This document shows positions 37,477 through 45,950 of a stretch of DNA of 64,000 bases, in pieces. A program made the translations under genes and the position numbers. Source of the stretch: Gilvimarinus gilvus (lineage in GTDB: Bacteria > Pseudomonadota > Gammaproteobacteria > Pseudomonadales > Cellvibrionaceae); NCBI RefSeq assembly GCF_030518155.1, contig NZ_JAULRU010000705.1, forward strand, positions 90,735-154,734, given 5' to 3'. The notes below the pieces were generated by a model, which was not told the origin of the DNA, did no database searches, and worked only from the letters and a program-made list of their open reading frames with translations. Numbering within the stretch: position 1 is the stretch's first letter; every line of letters starts with the position of its first letter.

Positions 37477-39579
37477 ATGACGCAAGAAAATGCGCACAAC
37501 CCATTGCTAAGTGAACAACCCTTGCCAGAATTTAGCAAAATAAAACCCGATCATATTGTGCCCGCGGTAGAGCAATTGATTGAGCAGGGTCGAACTCATC
37601 TGCAAAAGTTGTTAGAGCAATTTGCCGAGGGTAATCTGCTGCCCACTTGGGAAAATTTGGTGGAGCCCCTGGAGGCCGAAGACGATCGCCTGGAGCGCGC
37701 TTTCTCACCCGTGAGTCACCTCAATGCAGTGGCCAATACCCCAGAGCTGCGCGATGCTTACAATACCAGTATCGCACTTCTGACCGAGTACAATACGGAA
37801 GTCTCACAAAACCGTGATCTGTATCGAGCTTACAAGGCCCTGGCGCAAAGTGAGCAATACACGGCTTTAGAGGCTGCGCAGAAAAAGGTCGTGGATAATG
37901 CACTGCGCGATTTCGTACTGGGTGGGGTGGCGCTCGACGGTGAGGCCAAACAGCGATTTGGCGATATTTCCCGGCACTTATCCGAGCTGTCGACACAATT
38001 TTCCAACAATGTGCTCGATGCCACAGGAGCCTGGTATCTTCACTTTGAGTCCGATTCGGCGCTGGCTGGTTTGCCGGAGTCTGCTCTTGCGCAGGCCGTG
38101 CAGGCCGCTGAACATAAAAAAGACGAGGATGGCAATCCGCTTTCCGGGTATGTCGTTACCCTCGACTTTCCGTCTTATTTGGCTGTGATGATGTACGCAG
38201 ATGACCGCTCATTGCGGGAAAAAATGTACCGAGCTTTTGTTACCCGTGCCTGTGCCGACGGTACTAAGGCCGATGGTTCGAGCGCGGCGCAGTGGGATAA
38301 TACGCCGCTGATTGCCGAGACTCTTAAATTGCGTCACGAACAGGCCGGGCTATTAGGTTTTAGTAACTACGCTGAACGCTCATTGGCGACAAAAATGGCC
38401 AACAGCACGGCGCAGGTTTTAAATTTCTTAGAAGAGCTGGCGCAGAAGTCGCGCCCGCAGGCACTACAAGATGTGGCAGAGCTGCGAGAATTTGCGGCTG
38501 AGCAAGGCTGTGAAGATCTACAAGCGTGGGATTTGACCTACTACAGTGAGAAATTGCGCAAGCAAAAATACGATATTTCTCAGGAAGAGCTGCGGCCCTA
38601 TTTTCCCGCCGAAAAAGTGATTGGCGGTATGTTCGAGGTTGTATCGAAGCTTTTCGATATTGAGATCTTGCCGGTTGCGGCTTTTGATTCGTGGCATCCG
38701 GACGTGCGTTTTTATCAAATCTATCGCGACGGCAAACAGCTGGCGAGTTTTTACTTAGACCTGTTCGCCCGCGAGCACAAACGCGGCGGCGCATGGATGG
38801 CAGATTGCCGCGTGCGGCGGCAGACTGAATCCGGTATGCAATTGCCGGTGGCTTTTTTAACCTGCAATTTTACGCCGCCTGTGGGTACAACTCCGTCGCT
38901 GCTAACGCACGATGAGGTCACCACTTTATTCCATGAGTTTGGACATGGCTTACACCATATGTTGACGGCCATTGATGTAGCGGCCGTTAGCGGTATTAAC
39001 GGTGTTGCCTGGGATGCGGTGGAGTTACCCAGCCAGTTTCTGGAGAATTGGTGTTGGCAAAAAGAAGTCGTCACCATGATTTCTGGCCACTATGAAAGTG
39101 GCGAGGCGTTACCTGAAGCCCTACTTGATAAAATGCTAGCGGCAAAGAATTTTCAATCGGGAATGCAAATGATGAGACAGCTTGAGTTCTCGCTGTTTGA
39201 TTTTCGCTTACATGCTGAATATAACCCGGCCAATCCCATTCCCGCGGCTGTTGTACTGGACGATGTTAGGCGTCGCGTGTCAGTTATTCCTCAGCCTGCT
39301 TTCAATCGTTTTGAAAATGGCTTCAGTCACATTTTTGCCGGCGGCTACGCCGCGGGATACTACAGTTATAAATGGGCCGAAGTACTGTCTGCAGACGCCT
39401 TCTCGGCATTTGAGGAAGAAGGTATTTTTAACAGTAAAACGGGGCGGCGGTTTCTTAAGGAAATTCTGGAAAAGGGCGGCTCGGACGAACCGATGCAATT
39501 GTTTATGCGCTTTCGCGGTCGCGAACCGGCGATTGAGCCACTGCTCAAGCACAGTGGTTTGATTGCGGAGGCATCATGA
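37477..39579 (+). CDS. prlC: Oligopeptidase A (M3 metallopeptidase)
   Basis: Cytoplasmic zinc oligopeptidase that degrades signal peptides and short peptides. The start at 37477 (MTQENAHNPLL) follows GGAGGA at ideal distance, giving 700 residues (E. coli PrlC 680). The zinc site HEFGHGLHH lies near residue 490 with the downstream Glu in the VAWDAVELPSQFLENW block, and GYAAGYYSYKWAEVLSADAF is the usual C-terminal substrate loop. It overlaps yheV by 4 bases (ATGA). Intact. Confidence 0.97.
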   Translation: MTQENAHNPLLSEQPLPEFSKIKPDHIVPAVEQLIEQGRTHLQKLLEQFAEGNLLPTWENLVEPLEAEDDRLERAFSPVSHLNAVANTPELRDAYNTSIALLTEYNTEVSQNRDLYRAYKALAQSEQYTALEAAQKKVVDNALRDFVLGGVALDGEAKQRFGDISRHLSELSTQFSNNVLDATGAWYLHFESDSALAGLPESALAQAVQAAEHKKDEDGNPLSGYVVTLDFPSYLAVMMYADDRSLREKMYRAFVTRACADGTKADGSSAAQWDNTPLIAETLKLRHEQAGLLGFSNYAERSLATKMANSTAQVLNFLEELAQKSRPQALQDVAELREFAAEQGCEDLQAWDLTYYSEKLRKQKYDISQEELRPYFPAEKVIGGMFEVVSKLFDIEILPVAAFDSWHPDVRFYQIYRDGKQLASFYLDLFAREHKRGGAWMADCRVRRQTESGMQLPVAFLTCNFTPPVGTTPSLLTHDEVTTLFHEFGHGLHHMLTAIDVAAVSGINGVAWDAVELPSQFLENWCWQKEVVTMISGHYESGEALPEALLDKMLAAKNFQSGMQMMRQLEFSLFDFRLHAEYNPANPIPAAVVLDDVRRRVSVIPQPAFNRFENGFSHIFAGGYAAGYYSYKWAEVLSADAFSAFEEEGIFNSKTGRRFLKEILEKGGSDEPMQLFMRFRGREPAIEPLLKHSGLIAEAS

Positions 39580-39818
39580 GCAGCTACAGTGAAACGCCAC
39601 GATTTTTAGCTGGCGCCATTTGCCCTAGGTGTGAAGCTCTTGACCGAATTAAAGTTTATTCTAAAAACGGCAGGGACTTTCGAGAATGTGTTGCCTGTGG
39701 GTTTGAGGATGAAATGCATTTTGCGGCAAACGCCCGGGAGCTCGAAACTCGGGTAAATGCAGCGCAAGAGGCGGTGCCGACTCAGGTAGTCAATATCGTA
39801 AAAATGCCTAAAAAATGA
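39576..39818 (+). CDS. yheV: YheV-family zinc-ribbon protein
   Basis: 80 residues. FLAGAICPRC and ECVACGFED provide two CxxC knuckles for one zinc ribbon, followed by an Ala/Glu-rich helix and basic C-terminus. The ATG overlaps the TGA of prlC, so translation is coupled. In Pseudomonas this small protein also follows prlC. Function unknown. Confidence 0.9.
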   Translation: MSSYSETPRFLAGAICPRCEALDRIKVYSKNGRDFRECVACGFEDEMHFAANARELETRVNAAQEAVPTQVVNIVKMPKK

Positions 39819-39833
39819 AACCGGACGTGAGTT

Positions 39834-41684
39834 CTACGCACTAGCAGCGTTGCTGAGAAAGGACTCTCGCAAACGCTCTAGGGGCATGGGATAACCAACA
39901 AAGTAACCCTGTAAGTAATCAATATTTTGCCGGCTGATCCAGTCGCGCTGTTCTTCGGTTTCAATTCCCTCGACGACCACCTCCATACTTAAGCCTTTGG
40001 CCAAAGCAACGATCGATTGGACTATGGCGCAATCTTGTAAGTTGCCGGGTAAATCTCTTACAAAAGAACGGTCAATCTTAAGCTTGTTAAAGGGCAGATG
40101 CTTGAGGCGAGACAGTGAAGAGTAACCCGTGCCAAAATCGTCAATAGCTAATGTTGGACCGAGACTCACGAGCGCTTGCAATGAGCGCATTAACTGTTGC
40201 GAGTCATGCTGTACGATATCTTCAATGACTTCGAACTCTAGTTGTTCTCCGCTTATATGATTTTCGTCAAGCCAGCGGGCAATATGGCAAGGTAGATCTG
40301 GATGGCGGACTTGTTCGGCACTCAAATTAATAGAGACTTTGGGCATTTTAATGCCATGCTGTTCGAGGTCTTTTATGTCGCGACACACGCGTTGTATGAC
40401 GTTGGCATCTAGCTGATAGATTAGGTTGGAACTTTTCGCCAGGGGCAAGAAATCGGCAGGCGTCAGTAGGCCTTTGTCCGGATGTTGCCACCGCACTAAG
40501 GCCTCTACACCGACTAGGTGATAGCCGTTATTGCTGACAATTGGTTGATAAAAAACGTCCAGCGCCTGCAGGTCCAGAGCGCGTCTAAGTTCGCGCTCGA
40601 GTGTGAATTTGGCTCGTGCTTGTTGAGAAATTCTGGCATTGAAAAATTGGACACTGTTGGGGCCAATTTCTTTTGCCTGGTACATCGCGGCTTCGGCGTG
40701 ACGCATCAGTGTAGAGTATTCGCGACCATCTTCCGGAAAAATACAAACACCCGAACTCAAGGTAATGGGAATGCTTACCGCAGGTAAGTGCAGTGGTTTC
40801 AGCAATTGATCGAGGAACTCTTCAATCGTCCGCTCTAAGTTGTTGCGACTGGAAGGGTTGCGAATAATCACAGCAAACTCGTTACCACCGATGCGCGCCA
40901 CCTTATCTTTGCCTTTCACCACCAGCTGGCGCAGCTTATTGGCGGCCATAAGAATAACTTCGTCGCCCACCTCCTGACCGAGCCCGTCGTTAACTTGTTT
41001 GAGTTTATCAATGTTAATCCAGACCAATGCAAAGGGCTCGCTTGCACCGTCGGTTTTGGTATTGCGCACTAAATGGCTGAGGCGTTTTTGCAAAGAGCAT
41101 TGATTGGACAAGCCGGTTAGATCGTCGAAATGAGTAACGTAATCCAATTCTTGCTGGCTTTGTTGCCAAGCCTCATAAGTGTTAATCAAGCTGATTGTGT
41201 CAGCCACGGAGCAGGCAAATGCGATTTCTGCTACGTTCCAATGTCGCTGTTGTCGGGATTCAAGGCATAGCACACCAAAAATTTCGCCGTGATCAAACAC
41301 CGGGGCGTCAAGCATGGAAGCAACTTGCGCTGACTTCAGATATTCCTCGCCAAAACTGCAGGTACGTGGGTCTTGGTACGCATCCGAAGCGTCAATAATG
41401 CGCTCTCTTAACATCGCCGAGAAATACTCTGGATGATCTTTGTTGAGCAGGTGAATACGCTCGTGCGAGGAGCCGGTGGTTTGGTCGTACAGGGTTTCAA
41501 GATCCAGGCGCAGTTGGTCGTGCGAGAGCTGCCAAACGCTGGCGCGTTGTACATCGAGAAGTTCGCAGCACAACACCGATAGCTCATCGAGTTTGTCGCG
41601 GCGGGATAGGCGCACAAAGCCTTCGCTGTGGCTGAAAGCCATCAGTTGTTTATGGAGCGCGATATAGTGCTCGCTTTCATCCAT
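39834..41684 (-). CDS. GAF-GGDEF-EAL protein with degenerate GGNEF motif, probable c-di-GMP phosphodiesterase
   Basis: 616 residues from ATG at 41682-41684 (start uncertain: upstream extension of 31 residues is unconserved and the ribosome site is weak). A GAF domain (about 30-170; ASVWQLSHDQLRLDLETLY, then VFDHGEIFGVLCLESR) is followed by GGDEF with the motif changed to GGNEF (266-270) and no inhibitory site (KGKD). The EAL domain (EAL at 394-396; NLSAEQV, EFEVIEDI, DDFGTGYSSL, KIDRSFV, VEGIE) is complete. The catalytic acidic residue of GGDEF is replaced by Asn, so cyclase activity is unlikely; a GTP-sensing or structural role, with c-di-GMP hydrolysis by EAL, is inferred. No membrane segment, so cytoplasmic. 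Confidence 0.85.
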   Translation of the reverse strand: MDESEHYIALHKQLMAFSHSEGFVRLSRRDKLDELSVLCCELLDVQRASVWQLSHDQLRLDLETLYDQTTGSSHERIHLLNKDHPEYFSAMLRERIIDASDAYQDPRTCSFGEEYLKSAQVASMLDAPVFDHGEIFGVLCLESRQQRHWNVAEIAFACSVADTISLINTYEAWQQSQQELDYVTHFDDLTGLSNQCSLQKRLSHLVRNTKTDGASEPFALVWINIDKLKQVNDGLGQEVGDEVILMAANKLRQLVVKGKDKVARIGGNEFAVIIRNPSSRNNLERTIEEFLDQLLKPLHLPAVSIPITLSSGVCIFPEDGREYSTLMRHAEAAMYQAKEIGPNSVQFFNARISQQARAKFTLERELRRALDLQALDVFYQPIVSNNGYHLVGVEALVRWQHPDKGLLTPADFLPLAKSSNLIYQLDANVIQRVCRDIKDLEQHGIKMPKVSINLSAEQVRHPDLPCHIARWLDENHISGEQLEFEVIEDIVQHDSQQLMRSLQALVSLGPTLAIDDFGTGYSSLSRLKHLPFNKLKIDRSFVRDLPGNLQDCAIVQSIVALAKGLSMEVVVEGIETEEQRDWISRQNIDYLQGYFVGYPMPLERLRESFLSNAASA

Positions 41685-41835
41685 AGCTCGACCAGAATGA
41701 GTGTAAAGAGGTAGTCGGTTAATTCGACATAAGCCTAATTCAATATGGCACCTGTCCAGCGATCTGTCTAATAACAATTAGGATTAGAGCGTCGTCTGGT
41801 AAGGCATGGAGAGCGTATGAGCAGGCGCTGTAACT

Positions 41836-42564
41836 TTAGCGTCGCCTGGTGTCAAAATTTAGAAAAATCGCTCTGTCGGCCGCAAGGCAAGGCCAGCGCG
41901 ACAGCTCAACAGACCAGCCATTTTTTTTGTGTCGTTCAAAAAAGTGCTCAAACGCGGCGCCGGTAAAGCTGTATTCGCTCAGTAGTAGCTCGGCGGAAAA
42001 CAGCACAGCCTGATCGAGTTCATTGGCAAAGGGCTCGCCAATCAGCTCGTGGGCAATTAGGTTAGCGCGCGTGGTGTCCATCGGTACCAATGGTTGTCCG
42101 CAGTGTTGAATAAAGCGGTCGTTAATCTCTTCTAGCAAGCGGTGAGCAAGGTAGGCTTCATCGAGAAGCGATTCCAGCGGGCTGTGCTCGGCAAGCAAGT
42201 CTGGCGGCTTAAGAAAATAGTCCGTTGCAATACTGAGCAGCGGTTGCACCTCTTTGATCAGTCCGGCGTCGCAGGCGATTTCGTATATCGCCTCGATAAA
42301 GTCTGGTACATGCTCAATATAACGGACCACGAAATCTGCCAATAGTAGAGGGGCGGAATCGGCGGGCAGGCTGATGGCATTGTGTAGTTGGGGGGCTCGC
42401 AGTGCCAGACATTCGACCAGAGAGGCGGTTTCTCCCTGCCGCTCGGTGGCGCTTTCGATGATGTCGCGAATCTGGCCTATTTGTTCTTGCATCGCGGGCC
42501 GCTCGATTTGAATGTCTGGCACTCGCAGAGGTGGGTTTTTATTTGGGTTCGCCCGTGGATGCAT
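41836..42564 (-). CDS. Conserved-looking protein of unknown function, 242 residues
   Basis: A mostly helical, acidic protein without membrane segment or signal peptide. It starts MHPRANPNKNPPLR and has stretches of Leu/Ala/Glu-rich helix, e.g. LLADFVVRYIEHVPDFIEAIYEIA, and a C-terminal FFERHKKNGWSVELS with basic residues. No motif tied to a known family was recognised. Base composition and codon use look like neighbours. It lies in the same direction as the GAF-GGDEF-EAL gene (152 bases upstream of it), so a joint signalling role is possible but unsupported. Confidence 0.7.
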   Translation of the reverse strand: MHPRANPNKNPPLRVPDIQIERPAMQEQIGQIRDIIESATERQGETASLVECLALRAPQLHNAISLPADSAPLLLADFVVRYIEHVPDFIEAIYEIACDAGLIKEVQPLLSIATDYFLKPPDLLAEHSPLESLLDEAYLAHRLLEEINDRFIQHCGQPLVPMDTTRANLIAHELIGEPFANELDQAVLFSAELLLSEYSFTGAAFEHFFERHKKNGWSVELSRWPCLAADRAIFLNFDTRRR

Positions 42565-42863
42565 TGAGGTGCCTTGTAAATATACTTGGTTTGTTTAAAA
42601 AGTAATATAAATATGCGCCATTGCAAGTTATCCAAGAGATTAATAACGCATTAATAATCGCCAGGTAGGCAGAAAAAGGCATAACTGGCCGATATCATTT
42701 TTGCCTAAGTACGTTGTGAACGTTCAATCGTTTAAGCTGGCCCTCATTCGTTTCAGGCGCTTCAGGGTGAATGGGTGCTTACCGGTTGTCAGGGGCGGCA
42801 CAGTTCTCTAATCCATTTAAGCGGCGCTTTATATGCTGTGTGTATTTTAATAGCCACCACATT
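42565..42863. other. 299-base intergenic region without clear gene
   Basis: Region between the unknown gene and the MATE gene, both on the minus strand. AT-rich near 42590-42660 with ATTAATAA repeats that may be promoter of the unknown gene. A 34-codon frame (ATG near 42770) is not convincing. Nothing else was seen. Confidence 0.5.
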
Positions 42864-44204
42864 CTAGCGGGCTAAAGTGCGTTTAAGTACCCAGGCCATA
42901 GACAGCCCCCGGGTTAAATTAAACAGGCAGAAAGCAAACCACAACCCGGTATTGTGCCAGTCGGTAGTCAGCCACCACGCCGGGAAAAATACCAGAAGCA
43001 TGCAGCCTGCCATGGAGAACTGCATCGCTCGGGTCATGCCCATGCCGATAAAAATACCATCGAGCTGGTAGCCCCAAACGGCGATCAATGGCAAGGCAAT
43101 TACCCAGGGGAACTGTTTGTTCGCCTCCGAAAGCACGGTCGGTAGCGTTGTAAACAGTTGTAGTAAAGGGTCTTTACTCAGCCAAAAAATAAGGCTGATG
43201 AGCAGTGCGCTTGCCGCAGCCATTACGGTCGTGGCCTGTATGACGCGCCACAACTCGCGACGATCGCGCGCGCCCGTCGCTTTGCCGCACAAGGCCTCGG
43301 CGGCGTGGGCAAACCCGTCGAGAGCGTGGGAGGTGAGCATCAAAAGCTGTAGCAAAATAGCGTTAGCGGCTACGATATTAGTGCCTGCCCGTGCCCCCTG
43401 AGCGGTAAAAAACGTAAACACTCCGAGTAGGCATGCAGTTCGAACGAATAGGTGGCGATTGATATGCAATAGCGGTAAGTAAGCATGCCAAAGGCGCATG
43501 TGTGCCAGTCGCTGGCGCCACGTTTGGGTGAGCGGCAACCGCAATACGCGCCGCCGCAACATCCACAAGCCACAAACAAGCCCAGTGTATTCGGCGACTA
43601 CACTGGCATAAGCGGCGCCGTCGCTGGCGAGCCCCAGCCCCAGCACGAACAAAAAATCCAGCGTGATGTTAAGGGCATTGGTTACAAGAAGTATCACCAG
43701 CGGACTGCGCGTGTCTTGATGACCAATAAACCAACCGATGATGGTGTAGTTGATAAGCGTGGCAGGGGCGCTCCAGAATCGTATACCACTGTAGCTGGCA
43801 GCGAGTGTCAATGACTCCTGGGTCGGCTTCATCCAGCTCATCGCAAGCTCCACGATCCAGCCGCGACACAGCAGTAAAACCGCTGCCAGTGAGAGCGCCA
43901 AAGCAACTGAGCGCAGCCAGAGCACCAGGGTGTCTTCCCAATCCTGACGTCCCACGGCGCGCGATACTAAGCTGGTGGTCCCCATACGCAGAAAGCCTAA
44001 CGACCAAAACACCATGGTTATGACGCTGCTGCCAACCGCTACCGCTCCCAGGTATGCTGCCGAGGGCAGATGGCCGAGAATGGCCGTGTCGACAGCACCG
44101 AGCAAGGGCACGGATAAATTGCTCAGCATGATCGGCCAAACCAGAGGCCAAATGCCGGCACTGCGAACCCGCCAACGCTTTCTAAGGGATTGATTTTGCA
44201 TCAT
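42864..44204 (-). CDS. MATE-family efflux protein (DinF subfamily)
   Basis: 446 residues with about twelve membrane helices in two six-helix halves. The N-terminal MATE signature is visible: WPIMLSNLSVPLLGAVDTAILGHL. DinF-type members export toxic or amphipathic compounds by exchange with H+ or Na+. Substrate unknown. The start is ATG at 44202-44204. It is divergent from the cox operon across a 593-base region. Confidence 0.92.
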   Translation of the reverse strand: MMQNQSLRKRWRVRSAGIWPLVWPIMLSNLSVPLLGAVDTAILGHLPSAAYLGAVAVGSSVITMVFWSLGFLRMGTTSLVSRAVGRQDWEDTLVLWLRSVALALSLAAVLLLCRGWIVELAMSWMKPTQESLTLAASYSGIRFWSAPATLINYTIIGWFIGHQDTRSPLVILLVTNALNITLDFLFVLGLGLASDGAAYASVVAEYTGLVCGLWMLRRRVLRLPLTQTWRQRLAHMRLWHAYLPLLHINRHLFVRTACLLGVFTFFTAQGARAGTNIVAANAILLQLLMLTSHALDGFAHAAEALCGKATGARDRRELWRVIQATTVMAAASALLISLIFWLSKDPLLQLFTTLPTVLSEANKQFPWVIALPLIAVWGYQLDGIFIGMGMTRAMQFSMAGCMLLVFFPAWWLTTDWHNTGLWFAFCLFNLTRGLSMAWVLKRTLAR

Positions 44205-44797
44205 TAATTAGGCTTTGGAGTTTAACTAAGAGACGCCGTGTATCTTCTCACAGAGTGTGGCCTCAGTGATAAATTTATTGACTTTTGCGCCGTGCTATGG
44301 CCAGATAAATCGCTGTAGTTGCGACAAATTGCCGCAGTTTATTCGTTGTACCCTCCCGAATTTCTTCGCTGGTACCAATAAGCTAGGCCCTGTCATGCTG
44401 ATTCAGTAGGTACTGTTGTGACTTACAAGGCGCTTGGAGTCTCGTTTAGTTACTCCCAATAAACGAGTGGTGGCTTGTCACCACAGCCCCGTGATTTGGG
44501 CTAAGTTTGGAGTTTGGCAAAGCGATATCCGCTGCCTGATAAGATCGAGTGTTAGCCGTAACGACTGAATCAGTAGAAACAGGATTCAAAGCACCCGTGT
44601 GGCTTGTCATATAAGCGATACCTGCTTTGAGTTAGAGTGGCGTCTGGGGGTTAGCCTCAGCAATACATACCTCTGTATGAGTGATGGTGAACATTACCGT
44701 GATGTCCGCCGACCCAAAGGGGCAACAACAATAACGCGGGCAAGAGAATTGCCTGCGCAAGAATAAGCATAATGAAACTAAACGGAGAAGATGGGCA
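44205..44797 (+). other. 593-base upstream region of the cox operon with many inverted repeats
   Basis: No gene is seen here. Between 44398 and 44630 several inverted repeats follow each other: an outer CTGATTCAGT/ACTGAATCAG pair (44398-44407 with 44564-44573) encloses hairpins CTCGTTTA/TAAACGAG (44441-44448 with 44460-44467), GTGGTG/CACCAC (44467-44472 with 44479-44484) and AGCCC/GGGCT (44485-44489 with 44498-44502). A further TCAAAGCA/TGCTTTGA pair lies at 44586-44593 with 44623-44630. The region probably includes the cox promoter and a leader RNA. No known riboswitch could be recognised. Confidence 0.5.
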
Positions 44798-45940
44798 ATG
44801 TTGAAAACAGCACGTGGCCTTTGTGCCTGGTTGCTTGGTTTCGCGGTGATGCTTTCATCCAGTTGGGTGTTAGCAGAAGAAGCTGAGCAGTTGAAGTTCA
44901 ATATGACCCGGGGGGTGACGCCGGTCAGTCAAGATATCCACGGCCTGCACATGCTGATGTTTTGGTGGTGTGTCGGGATTGGCGTGGTGGTTTTTGGCAT
45001 CATGTTTTTCAGCATGTTTGTGCACCGCAAATCCCGGGGTGTAAAACCTGCTAATTTCCATGAAAGCACCGCTCTGGAGCTGACCTGGACCGCAATTCCT
45101 TTCGCTATCCTCATAGCCATGGGTATTCCCGCCTCGAAATCATTGATCGAGTTGTACGATACCTCCGAATCGGAAGTGGACGTACTGATTACGGGTTACC
45201 AGTGGCGCTGGAAATACGAAGTACTCGGTGAGGACGTCAGCTTCTTCAGTAATCTTTCCACCCCGCGCGATGAGATCGACGGCTTCGCGGAAAAGAATCC
45301 GAACTATTTGCTAGAAGTGGATGAGCCTCTGGTGTTGCCAGTGGGCAAGAAAATTCGCTTTATCGTGACCGCCAATGACGTGATCCACAACTGGTGGGTA
45401 CCCGATTTCGGCGTGAAGCGCGATGCCATTCCCGGTTTCACCAACGATTCCTGGGCGGTGATCGAAGAGCCTGGCGTTTACCGCGGCCAGTGCGCCGAGT
45501 TGTGTGGTAAAGACCACGGCTTTATGCCTATTGTCGTAGAGGCCAAATCTGACGCTGAATACCGCGCCTGGCTCGACGAAAAGAAAGCCGCTGCCGCCGC
45601 GCTGGCTGAACTTACTGAAAAAACCTTCACCTTCGATGAGCTCTACGCCAAGGGTGAGGAAGTTTACAACCGTTCCTGTGCCGCCTGCCACCAAGCGAAT
45701 GGTGAAGGGGTGCCCGGCGCTTTCCCAAGTTTGAAGGAAGGCATTTCTGTTGGCCCAATTCAAAATCACATTGATGTTGTGGTTAATGGTGTTCCCGGTA
45801 CCGCTATGCAGGCGTTTGGTGAGCAATTGTCGGAAGTCGACATTGCTGCCGTTGTAACCTACGAGCGCAATGCCTGGGGCAATAACATGGGCGATCTCGC
45901 CCAGCCGCTCGATATTTATAATCATAAACAGGGCAAATAG
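44798..45940 (+). CDS. coxB: Cytochrome c oxidase subunit II with fused cytochrome c domain
   Basis: Electron entry subunit of the aa3/caa3 oxidase. It has 380 residues: signal peptide (about 1-26), two membrane helices (about 48-70 and 92-112), the periplasmic CuA cupredoxin and a C-terminal cytochrome c domain. CuA ligands are Cys232, Cys236, His240 and Met243 (CAELCGKDHGFM). The haem motif CAACH lies at 294-298, with a distal Met plausible in MQAFGEQLS. Ribosome site GGAG upstream is good. First gene of the nine-gene rightward oxidase operon. Confidence 0.97.
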   Translation: MLKTARGLCAWLLGFAVMLSSSWVLAEEAEQLKFNMTRGVTPVSQDIHGLHMLMFWWCVGIGVVVFGIMFFSMFVHRKSRGVKPANFHESTALELTWTAIPFAILIAMGIPASKSLIELYDTSESEVDVLITGYQWRWKYEVLGEDVSFFSNLSTPRDEIDGFAEKNPNYLLEVDEPLVLPVGKKIRFIVTANDVIHNWWVPDFGVKRDAIPGFTNDSWAVIEEPGVYRGQCAELCGKDHGFMPIVVEAKSDAEYRAWLDEKKAAAAALAELTEKTFTFDELYAKGEEVYNRSCAACHQANGEGVPGAFPSLKEGISVGPIQNHIDVVVNGVPGTAMQAFGEQLSEVDIAAVVTYERNAWGNNMGDLAQPLDIYNHKQGK

Positions 45941-45950
45941 GAGGTAGACA

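Noticed and set aside
42771..42875. 34-codon plus-strand frame before the MATE gene
   Set aside because: Weak ribosome site, ends inside the MATE gene on the other strand, no recognisable composition.
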